Of a stretch of 38,440 bases of DNA, positions 31,862-38,440 are shown piece by piece; position 1 is the stretch's first letter, and each line of letters starts with the position of its first letter. The stretch is from Acidimicrobiia bacterium (lineage in GTDB: Bacteria > Actinomycetota > Acidimicrobiia > Spongiisociales > SHLN01): the NCBI GenBank assembly GCA_013002865.1, contig JABDLU010000215.1, positions 1-38,440 on the forward strand, in the 5' to 3' direction. Both the position numbers and the translations under genes were made by a program. The notes under the pieces were generated by a model. That model did no database searches. It had not been told where the DNA came from and worked only from the letters and a program-made list of their open reading frames with translations.

Positions 31862-34087
31862 TCAGCCGAGGATGGCCCAGGTGCCAGACAGCGGGATGAC
31901 GTCGTCGCTGCGCGGCCCGGCCCGGAGAATGTGGTCGGCTGCGCCCTGCTGGTTGGCGAGCCGGAAGTACCAGCGCCCCTCATCGTCGTTGTGCCAGGCG
32001 ACCGTGTCGGTTCCGTCCCCGGACCAGTCACCCGCGATGACCGTCTGGGCGTTGCTTCCGACGTAGAACTGGGCATCGGGGCCGGTCGAGCCTGACCCGG
32101 TGAAGCGCATCGCCACCAGGCCGTCCGAGGCGCGATACAGGCCCAGGTCGGCCTTGCCGTCGCCGTTGAAATCACCGGCGAAGGGCTCAGACCCGGCCAG
32201 CGCAAAGGGATAGCTGAACTCGGCGAACTGGGTCTCGAGCCGGTTGGAGACGTAGAGGCGGCCTTCCGACGGGCGATAGATGCTGAGGCTGTCCCGCCCG
32301 TTCCCGTTCCAGTCGCCGGCCAGCGGGATGTCGCCGGCAATGCCGAAGAAGAACTCGAGGGGGGCGACCTGAGTGGCGTTCTTGTTGGCGATGTAGGCGA
32401 ACCCGTTCGAGGGTCGGAACATCCCCGGGGTGGACACCCCGTCCCCGTCCCAGTCGCCCATCAGGGCAACGTCGCCGGGTGCCCCGAAGAAGAACGAGTG
32501 GTAGTTCCCGCCCTCCCAGGACAGGTTGTCGCGCAGGTTGTACTGGCGGTTGGCGGTGACAAAGCCGACCTTGTCACACCGTCCCGGGCCGACACATTCG
32601 GGCCCGGCATCCCACGGGCTCAGAACCGGGCTCTCAAACCAAGAGGTCAGGTTGTCACCGGCGGTGCGCAGGCCTCCGAGATAGACGGACACGGTCTGCC
32701 CGTCGAAGTGGTAGACGTCGGGCTGGCCGTCACCGTCGTAGTCACCCACGCGGGCGGCGCCGGTGCTCGGCACTTGAGTCGACCAGTACGGCCCGGTGAA
32801 ATACCCCGATCCGAAGCCGTTGGCGACGTACACCTGGCTGCCGACCCGGCTGATGGCATAGAGATCGAGGGCGCCATTGCCGTCGTAGTCGCCGAGATCG
32901 AACCGGTTCCACTGCGGGCTCGCTCCGGTGCTCGCCTCGACCAGAACGGTCTGGAATCCCGAGGCGCCTCCCAGTATCGACACCTGCCCGTTGGCGGCGA
33001 TCACGTAGGCGTCGGCGACCCGGTCGCGGTTGTAGTCGCCTACCAGCAGCACCTCGCCCGACACGGACAGCGTTTCGGTGGCGATGACCTGGGTGAACCG
33101 ATCGGCGTCACCGACGGTGTCGCCGTAGACGGTCACGTCACCCGTCGCCCAGTCGACCACCCAGAGATCGACCCGGCTGTCGTTGTCGAAGTCGCCCAGC
33201 GCTACCCCATGCGTATCGGGGCCGCCGGGAATCGAGACGACCGCCCGCAAGCCGACGTCCTGGAACCCGCGGAAACCGGAGGCGACCTCGATCCGGATCT
33301 CACCGGGGCCGAGCCATCGCCAGGCGTAGATGTCGGGGGCTCCGTCCCGGCTCCGATCGACGACCTCGTAGTTCCAGTCGCCGTCGCTGAAGTCGGCCAC
33401 GCCGCTGAACCCGGTCGACCGATAACCGCCCAGCCCGGTGGCGGGTGATTGCGGCGCCGGGGTCGCCGGGTAGCCCGGAGTCGCCGCCGGCCCCATCCAC
33501 GAGAAATGCATGGCGTCCTTGATCGACTGCCAGTCACCGCCCCAGCAGAACCCGGCGTCGGTCCACGCCTTGACGTACCAGGCGGGCATATTGGTGACGA
33601 GCACGGGCGGGTCGTCGTTGTTGTAGGGATTCTGTGACGGGTTGATGTCGACGGCGGTTCCGAAGGCATGAAACGACATGCGGTGGCTGTCTCCGGTCAC
33701 CGCCCGGAAAGCATGGCCGTAGGCGACGCTCACCGGGTAGTAGTTGCCCTTGGCATATTCGGCCGCCAGGGTCTCATTGACCAGCTCGAACGCCGGCAGC
33801 GCCAGCTCATGGACCCGTACCGTCCGGGAGCTGCGGTAGGGCCGCCAGCTGACCAGCTGATCGTCGATGGCATACCCATTGCGCCCAAAGAAGTCGCCCC
33901 ACGGCCCGTAGATCTCCTCCGAGAGCGGCAGCCAGCCGCCGTTCTCCGACAGCGGTCCCCGGAACCCGGCGGTCCCGCAGCCGTCGCTCTCGGTGAAGTT
34001 GGTTTCGGCGCCGGCCGGAAGGGCCCCCACCAGCATGGTGGCGGCGACCAGAAACGCGATGACGATATGAGCCCAGCGCCGGTTCAT
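31862..34087 (-). CDS. Secreted M15-family D-Ala-D-Ala carboxypeptidase-like protein with propeller repeats
   Basis: 741 residues. Signal peptide at about 1-27 (IVIAFLVAATMLVGALPAGAE). A peptidase M15 domain follows at about 60-200, with zinc ligands in SFHAFGTAVDINPSQNPY (His140, Asp147) and DAMHFSW (His194), as in VanY-type carboxypeptidases that trim peptidoglycan stem peptides. Residues about 230-480 hold FG-GAP-like repeats (LGDFDNDSRVDL, VGDYNRDRVADA, LGDYDGNGALDL, VGDYDGDGQPDV), probably one propeller. A CX4C pair (C499, C504) then leads to the five-unit module at 505-741 shared with the SpoIID-like, CAP and GH26-like proteins. ATG 34087 follows TAGCTT by seven bases. No membrane anchor or sorting signal is visible. 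Confidence 0.88.
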   Translation of the reverse strand: MNRRWAHIVIAFLVAATMLVGALPAGAETNFTESDGCGTAGFRGPLSENGGWLPLSEEIYGPWGDFFGRNGYAIDDQLVSWRPYRSSRTVRVHELALPAFELVNETLAAEYAKGNYYPVSVAYGHAFRAVTGDSHRMSFHAFGTAVDINPSQNPYNNDDPPVLVTNMPAWYVKAWTDAGFCWGGDWQSIKDAMHFSWMGPAATPGYPATPAPQSPATGLGGYRSTGFSGVADFSDGDWNYEVVDRSRDGAPDIYAWRWLGPGEIRIEVASGFRGFQDVGLRAVVSIPGGPDTHGVALGDFDNDSRVDLWVVDWATGDVTVYGDTVGDADRFTQVIATETLSVSGEVLLVGDYNRDRVADAYVIAANGQVSILGGASGFQTVLVEASTGASPQWNRFDLGDYDGNGALDLYAISRVGSQVYVANGFGSGYFTGPYWSTQVPSTGAARVGDYDGDGQPDVYHFDGQTVSVYLGGLRTAGDNLTSWFESPVLSPWDAGPECVGPGRCDKVGFVTANRQYNLRDNLSWEGGNYHSFFFGAPGDVALMGDWDGDGVSTPGMFRPSNGFAYIANKNATQVAPLEFFFGIAGDIPLAGDWNGNGRDSLSIYRPSEGRLYVSNRLETQFAEFSYPFALAGSEPFAGDFNGDGKADLGLYRASDGLVAMRFTGSGSTGPDAQFYVGSNAQTVIAGDWSGDGTDTVAWHNDDEGRWYFRLANQQGAADHILRAGPRSDDVIPLSGTWAILG

Positions 34088-34114
34088 CGTGAAGAAGCTA
34101 CCGTCCGCCGCCGC

Positions 34115-35386
34115 TTACTGAGCACCGAAGCCGGACAGGACGGTCCAGACACTCTTGCCCAGAATCGAGATGTCGAGCCAGGGAGATACGTGCTTGAGGT
34201 AGTAGAGGTCATAGGAAAGCTTCTCGACGGTGTCCACTTCGTTGTCGGCATACCCGAAGTTGACCTGAGCCCAACCGGTCACCCCCGGGCGGACCAGGTG
34301 ACGGTGAGTGTAGAACGGAATTGTCTGGCTGAATCTGTCCACGAAGGGCAGCTGTTCGGGACGGGGCCCAACCAGGCTCAGGTCACCCTTCAACACATTC
34401 CAGAGCTGGGGAAGTTCGTCGACGCGGAAGCGTCGCAGCCCGCTCCCAACCCGGGTGAGCCGATCGTCTCCCGGCAGAGCAAACTGCGGGCCGTTGGCGT
34501 CGGCTTCGTCGACCATCGTGCGGAACTTGTACAGCGTGAACGGCTTGCCGCCCCGGCCGGCCCGTTCCTGAGCGAATATGGCCGGGCCATTCGAATCGAG
34601 GCGGATTACCAGCGCTATCAGACCGCAGAGCGGCAGCCAGATCGGGGCGGTCAGGGCGACGAGGACAATGTCGATAGCGCGCTTGAGATTGACGTACACA
34701 CCCTTGGCCTCGAGCGGCTCGGTCAGCTCCCAGCCTTCCATCAGGTGCACGATCGGCAGCCGGCCGGTGTGCTCTTCGTAGACGCTCGTGAATCCCCGCA
34801 TCGAGCGCCCTGCCAGGTGAACCGAGGAGATGTACTGCGCCATCGTGTCTGAGAGCACGGCCCGCAGGTCGACCGCCATTACCGTGCCGGGCGGGAATGG
34901 GCGGGTCGGCGGCTCGCCCCGGGGGTCGAGGGCATCGACCAGATTGGCGTGGGGAGCGCTGCGCAGGTCCTCGATGAGCTCTTTCTCATTGGAAATGGCG
35001 ACGATGCTCTCGGCCCAGGGACGGCGCCGCCGGTAGGCCCGATGGGCCAGCGCCAGGCCGAGCCAGGCCATCGACGTGATCACGAAGAACGGCCGGGACC
35101 AGTACATGCGGCTGGTCACCACCGCCAACGCGGTCAGCGAAACACCGATCGAGACGATCGATACCGCCCGGCCATAGGACGGACGGGGCGCACCTTCGCC
35201 CCAGGACCGGGCACTCACATAGCTGCCGACAACGGCGCCACCCACCATGGCGCCGAACAGCGGAGCCACATCGATCGGCTCGACGCCCTGTCCGAAATCG
35301 GGCACGAAGGCGAGTCCGACCAGAACCGCAACGGCGAGCGCGGCGAGGTCGAGAATTGCCGTGGAGATAATGAAACGGCGGCCCAT
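34115..35386 (-). CDS. Polyprenyl-phosphate sugar-phosphate transferase (WbaP/WcaJ-like)
   Basis: 423 residues. It starts a glycan chain by moving a sugar-1-phosphate from a nucleotide sugar to a polyprenyl phosphate. Four or five membrane helices lie in the first ~125 residues, then a cytosolic linker. The catalytic domain starts at about 230: NLKRAIDIVLVALTAPIWLPLCG (re-entrant membrane helix), AGRGGKPFTLYKFRTM, RRFRVDELPQLWNVLKGDLSLVGPRPE (the DE pair and PRP motif) and RPGVTGWAQVNFGY. All family landmarks are present. ATG 35386 is preceded by TACTCT at eight bases. It is the probable committing enzyme for the polysaccharide assembled by the transferases and exported by the ABC pair. Confidence 0.92.
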   Translation of the reverse strand: MGRRFIISTAILDLAALAVAVLVGLAFVPDFGQGVEPIDVAPLFGAMVGGAVVGSYVSARSWGEGAPRPSYGRAVSIVSIGVSLTALAVVTSRMYWSRPFFVITSMAWLGLALAHRAYRRRRPWAESIVAISNEKELIEDLRSAPHANLVDALDPRGEPPTRPFPPGTVMAVDLRAVLSDTMAQYISSVHLAGRSMRGFTSVYEEHTGRLPIVHLMEGWELTEPLEAKGVYVNLKRAIDIVLVALTAPIWLPLCGLIALVIRLDSNGPAIFAQERAGRGGKPFTLYKFRTMVDEADANGPQFALPGDDRLTRVGSGLRRFRVDELPQLWNVLKGDLSLVGPRPEQLPFVDRFSQTIPFYTHRHLVRPGVTGWAQVNFGYADNEVDTVEKLSYDLYYLKHVSPWLDISILGKSVWTVLSGFGAQ

Positions 35387-35442
35387 CCGGGGGGAGAGTA
35401 GCGGAGCGGGTGTTTAGCGGCGCCGGTTTTAGGGGCGGGCGG

Positions 35443-36900
35443 CTACTGCTCGGCGGTGGCCTCGATGAGCCGCAGGAGGGTGCGGACCCCGAATCCGGAA
35501 CCGCCTTTCACCTGGTAGTGCTCGTCGTCGGGCCAGCGGGCCGGGCCGGCGATGTCGAGGTGGGCCCACGGCACGTCGCCGACGAACTCGTTGAGAAACA
35601 GGGCGGCGTTTATCGAGCCCCCGTACCGTGGTCCGGTGTTCTTCATGTCGGCAACGTCCGAGTCGATGTTCTTGCGGTAGTACGAGGGCAGCGGCATGTG
35701 CCACACCGCCTCACCTGCCTCGGCGGCCGCCTGCGACACCCGCTCGATGGCGGCGTCGTTGTTGCCCCACAGCCCGGCGATCTTCTCTCCGAGCGCCACC
35801 GGGCAGGCGCCCGTCAGCGTGGCAGCATCGACGATGATGTCGGGCTCTTCTTCGGCGGCCAGCGACAGGGCGTCGGCCAACACGAGGCGGCCCTCGGCGT
35901 CGGTGTTGAGGACCTCCACCGTCTTGCCGTTGCGGGGCGTCAGCACGTCGCCGGGTCGCTGTGCGCCGCCGCCCGGCATGTTCTCTGTCACCGGCGCCAG
36001 CCCGACCACCTTGACCGGGAGTTCGAGCGCCGCAACCGCCTGCATAGTGGCCAACACCACGGCTGCCCCCGACATGTCCGTCTTCATCGCCTCCATCGCG
36101 GCGGGCGGCTTGAGGGACAATCCCCCCGAGTCGAACACGATTCCCTTGCCGACGATCGCAACGAACCCGCGAGCGTTCTCCGGCTCGTGGCGGAGCACGA
36201 TCATCGCGGCGGGTTGGTGAGATCCGGCGGCGACGCCGATGAGCCCGCCGAACCGCTCCTCTTCGAACTGGTCGGGCTGGTACACGGTCAGATCGAGCCC
36301 ACCCTCCTCGGCGATGGTGGTCGCCACCTCGACCAGGGCCTGCGGCGCCTTGGCGGCCGGCGGCTCGTTGATGAGGTCCCGTGCCAGGTTTACGGCGTCG
36401 ACCGTGGCGCGCGCCCGGCGGACGGCTTCTGCGACGGCGGATTCTTCGGCGTCGATCAACCCGATTCGCTCCAGCTTGGACGGCTTCTTTTCTGTGCGGT
36501 ACTTGTCGAACCGATACTGGGAGAGGAGCATCCCTTCGAGCACGGCCACCGCAGCGGCGGGGACGTCGACCTGGTGGAGGGTGGTGGCCACTCCGGGGCT
36601 GCGGGTGACCTTCCTGCCGGCGGCGCCGGCACCCTGGCGCAGTCCTTCGGTGTCGGGTTCGTCCCCCAGGCCGACCAGGATCACCCGCTTGAACTCCAGG
36701 AGCCCCCGGACGGGCACCGCCGCCACTGCACCGGCCTTGCCTGTGAAATCGAGCTCATCGAGGAAATCGGTGAGGTAGTCGCCCAGTTGCTCGGCTACCC
36801 AGTCGGCTCCCGGGCCCCAGGTGCGGTTCCCGAGCACCGGGACGATGAGGGCGTCGGCAGAGGCCTCGGCGAGCCCACCTGCGGCGGTGATGTCGATCAA
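35443..36900 (-). CDS. pepA: Leucyl aminopeptidase (M17)
   Basis: 485 residues, a cytosolic dinuclear metal aminopeptidase. The C-terminal catalytic domain has GKGIVFDSGGLSLKP (Lys252, Asp257, Lys264), Asp275 in MKTDMSG and NTDAEGRL (Asp334, Glu336, Arg338), which match the metal ligands and catalytic residues of E. coli PepA. The N-terminal ~150 residues are the variable regulatory domain. The start is TTG at 36900, overlapping the TGA of the cobalamin adenosyltransferase gene as TTGA, so the two are translationally linked. Third gene of the operon that begins with the membrane protein near 38.1 kb. It is a housekeeping enzyme with no evident tie to cobalamin metabolism. Confidence 0.95.
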   Translation of the reverse strand: MIDITAAGGLAEASADALIVPVLGNRTWGPGADWVAEQLGDYLTDFLDELDFTGKAGAVAAVPVRGLLEFKRVILVGLGDEPDTEGLRQGAGAAGRKVTRSPGVATTLHQVDVPAAAVAVLEGMLLSQYRFDKYRTEKKPSKLERIGLIDAEESAVAEAVRRARATVDAVNLARDLINEPPAAKAPQALVEVATTIAEEGGLDLTVYQPDQFEEERFGGLIGVAAGSHQPAAMIVLRHEPENARGFVAIVGKGIVFDSGGLSLKPPAAMEAMKTDMSGAAVVLATMQAVAALELPVKVVGLAPVTENMPGGGAQRPGDVLTPRNGKTVEVLNTDAEGRLVLADALSLAAEEEPDIIVDAATLTGACPVALGEKIAGLWGNNDAAIERVSQAAAEAGEAVWHMPLPSYYRKNIDSDVADMKNTGPRYGGSINAALFLNEFVGDVPWAHLDIAGPARWPDDEHYQVKGGSGFGVRTLLRLIEATAEQ

Positions 36901-37448
36901 GCTTCCTCCCGGGGTCGAGTCGGCTCCCAGGTGGGAGCGGCGGAACGGGCCAGAACATACAACAGGTCGGCCAGACGGTTCAGGTAGACCGGAACGACGC
37001 TCTCCTCGAGGCCACCGGCCCGGGCATAGGTAGTGACCCGGCGCTCGGCGCGGCGCACGGTGGCCCGGGCCAGCTCGAGCGCGGCCTCGAGCGGGTTCTC
37101 ACCCGGCACCACGAACTCCTGTGGGAGCGGGTGCTGTTCGACGACCTCGTCGATCACCCGCTCCAGACGCTCAACCATTCCGGTCGTGGTGAGGCTGATG
37201 TCGGGTTGCAGCTTGGACCGGTTGTCGGGATCGGTGGCCAGTTCGGCACCGACCACGAACAGGTCTCGCTGCAGGGCAAGGAGGTGGACGGCCAGCTCGC
37301 CCGCCGCCGCCGCCCGGGCGACACCGAGCGCCGATACCGCCTCGTCAACGGCCCCGTAGGCCTCCGGGCCCTCGTCGTCCTTCCACACCCGGCCGCCGTA
37401 GAGGAGGCCGGTCTTTCCGTCATCGCCGGTCTTGGTATAGATCTTCAC
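36897..37448 (-). CDS. Cob(I)alamin adenosyltransferase, PduO type
   Basis: 183 residues, transferring the adenosyl group of ATP to cob(I)alamin to make adenosylcobalamin. The family signatures are KIYTKTGDDGKTGLLYGG (ATP binding) followed by KDDEGPEAYGAVDEAVSALG, then RATVRRAERRVTT and YLNRLADLLYVLAR. GTG 37448 is used because it falls one residue ahead of the conserved KIYTKTGDDG and overlaps the upstream stop as GTGA; the frame extends far upstream through the neighbour. The product is the cofactor of the methylmalonyl-CoA mutase encoded near the other end of this window. Confidence 0.93.
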   Translation of the reverse strand: MKIYTKTGDDGKTGLLYGGRVWKDDEGPEAYGAVDEAVSALGVARAAAAGELAVHLLALQRDLFVVGAELATDPDNRSKLQPDISLTTTGMVERLERVIDEVVEQHPLPQEFVVPGENPLEAALELARATVRRAERRVTTYARAGGLEESVVPVYLNRLADLLYVLARSAAPTWEPTRPREEA

Positions 37449-38083
37449 AAGGGGACGATCATACCGACGGTCATTCCAACCAGAAGCCCGGCGCCTTCGT
37501 CGATCAGGGAGCGGCCGGCCACGGCGGCACCGATCGCGGTGAGGATGGCCAGGTAGGAGAGCCCGGTGGCGGCCATCACGCCCGGGTAGGACGGCTCGTT
37601 GAGTGCAAACCAGACGGCCACGAGCAGGACGATGGTGGTTACCGCCAGCACCGCAAAGGCCCATCCGATCACCGCATCGTCCCAGCCGGCGGCCACCGCC
37701 ACGACCGCGGCGTCGGCCACCATGCCGGCTCCGCCAATGGCGGCAAGGCGCTTGAGCGCCCAGCGGGGCAGCGTCGGATCGATCAGGTACCAGTGGCCGA
37801 GCAGCATCTCCCCGGTCACACCACCCAGGAGGGCGGCTCCGGTGAGCGTGCCCACCGGACCGCCGTCGGCGACGGACGCACCGGCGTAGGCGGCGGCGGC
37901 CAGGGCGAGCGCCATCCAGGCAACGGCGGAGCGCCGGGCGAAGACGAACCCGGCCAGCGCGGCCACCGTCCCGATGCCGGCCAGCCAACCGCCGCCGACG
38001 GCCCAGCCGGTCGCACCAAACAGCAGGGTGACACCGGCCGACAGCCACCCGAACCCGGGCCCGACGATGTTCCACTGCATCAC
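37445..38083 (-). CDS. Multi-pass membrane protein of unknown function, start uncertain
   Basis: 212 residues from GTG 38083 (ATG at 38080), with about six or seven hydrophobic segments and few charged loops; no family recognised. Upstream of the GTG the frame stays open and encodes a hydrophobic helix-like stretch (NPALFLTIWAAGLAGASAIV), which suggests a longer protein. No ATG, GTG or TTG is available there, but an AGGAG (38155-38159 on the minus strand) stands five bases before an in-frame ATC at 38149. A start at ATC or a recent ATG-to-ATC change would give 234 residues. It is the first gene of the operon with the adenosyltransferase and pepA. Confidence 0.75.
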   Translation of the reverse strand: MMQWNIVGPGFGWLSAGVTLLFGATGWAVGGGWLAGIGTVAALAGFVFARRSAVAWMALALAAAAYAGASVADGGPVGTLTGAALLGGVTGEMLLGHWYLIDPTLPRWALKRLAAIGGAGMVADAAVVAVAAGWDDAVIGWAFAVLAVTTIVLLVAVWFALNEPSYPGVMAATGLSYLAILTAIGAAVAGRSLIDEGAGLLVGMTVGMIVPL

Positions 38084-38189
38084 GATCGCCGACGCGCCGG
38101 CCAGCCCGGCAGCCCAGATGGTGAGGAAAAGGGCTGGATTCAGATCGATGACGGCTCCTGCGAAGACCGACGGAAGTGTAAGAGGTCGG

Positions 38190-38297
38190 CTATCAGCTAT
38201 CAGCTATCAGCCCTCCGATGCCCGACCCCCGACGCCCGACGCCTGATGCCCGCCAGCGACCGGCGACCGGCGACCGGCGACCGGCGACCGGCGACTA
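38190..38297. repeat. Heptamer arrays upstream of the SRPBCC gene
   Basis: CTATCAG occurs three times at 38190-38210. From 38214, twelve seven-base units follow in unbroken register to 38297: TCCGATG, CCCGACC, CCCGACG twice, CCTGATG, CCCGCCA, GCGACCG five times and GCGACTA. The last unit runs into the TATCTT -10 element of the next gene. The rest of the 38150-38307 gap shows nothing else. Confidence 0.85.
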
Positions 38298-38307
38298 TCT
38301 TCCCCCC

Positions 38308-38440
38308 ATGCCAACCTTCGATTACTCGTTCGATGTGGAAGCGCCGGTTGCGGCGGTGGCGGCGTTTCATGAGGACACGCGGGTGCTGCAGCGGCTCACG
38401 CCTGCCTGGGTGCAGATCCACCGTTTCGATCCCCTCGCCG
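38308..38440 (+). CDS. SRPBCC-family (START-like) protein, N-terminal fragment
   Basis: The first 44 codons only; the gene runs off the window. The sequence MPTFDYSFDVEAPVAAVAAFHEDTRVLQRLTP has the first strand, the APV..V..FH turn and the L..LTP motif seen at the start of SRPBCC/polyketide-cyclase-like proteins, which bind hydrophobic ligands in a helix-grip pocket. The function cannot be stated further. TATCTT (38296-38301) lies six bases before the ATG, with no Shine-Dalgarno, so a leaderless start is likely. Confidence 0.75.
   Translation, partial: MPTFDYSFDVEAPVAAVAAFHEDTRVLQRLTPAWVQIHRFDPLA

Noticed and set aside
35410-36987. 525-codon open frame on the plus strand
   Set aside because: It is antisense to leucyl aminopeptidase and reads as Gly/Arg/Asp/His-rich shadow sequence.

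Overview
The window comes from a high-GC bacterium, most likely an actinobacterium and possibly of the Acidimicrobiia type. The clues are a mycobacterial-style LexA box (TCGAAC-N4-GTTCGA) on a DUF222-HNH gene, many GTG/TTG starts, and many first genes with a TANNNT hexamer 6-8 nt before the start codon and no Shine-Dalgarno sequence, which is the leaderless arrangement common in actinobacteria. The lineage is inferred; there is no rRNA gene in the window.

Layout. 1-1.75 kb: the end of a biotin carrier protein and a methylmalonyl-CoA mutase large subunit (propionyl-CoA metabolism). 1.8-4.4 kb: a class A penicillin-binding protein with PASTA domains. 4.4-6.4 kb: a small unknown gene, a repeat island, and a rhodanese-MoeB fusion. 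6.5-7.7 kb: a frameshifted DUF222-HNH endonuclease under a LexA box. 7.8-11.0 kb: a secreted SpoIID-like protein and a family 2 glycosyltransferase. 11.0-13.6 kb: a divergent chromate-resistance cluster (phosphatase-like protein and ChrA on one side, split ChrB on the other). 13.6-17.0 kb: a secreted CAP protein, a second repeat island and a secreted GH26-like protein. 17.0-35.4 kb: a cell-surface polysaccharide locus with eight or more glycosyltransferases or related proteins, a UDP-GlcNAc 2-epimerase, a Wzm/Wzt-type ABC exporter, a polyprenyl-phosphate sugar transferase and a secreted M15 peptidase. 35.4-38.2 kb: an operon of a membrane protein, cobalamin adenosyltransferase and leucyl aminopeptidase. 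The window ends in the start of an SRPBCC protein.

How the genes fit together. The centre is about building and remodelling the envelope: the sugar transferase, glycosyltransferases, epimerase and ABC exporter would make and export a glycan, while the PBP, SpoIID, CAP, GH26-like and M15 proteins act outside the membrane. Four of these secreted proteins have unrelated N-terminal domains but share the same C-terminal module of exactly five ~47-residue units, probably a five-bladed propeller. The cobalamin adenosyltransferase supplies the cofactor that the mutase at the other end of the window needs.

The most unusual DNA-level feature is a set of intergenic islands made of many different heptanucleotide tandem repeats, mixed in two places with short hairpins closed by GAA or GGA loops. 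They occur at convergent gene ends and just upstream of promoters, never inside operons. They resemble in period the heptameric STRR repeats known from cyanobacteria, but the units here are different and varied.
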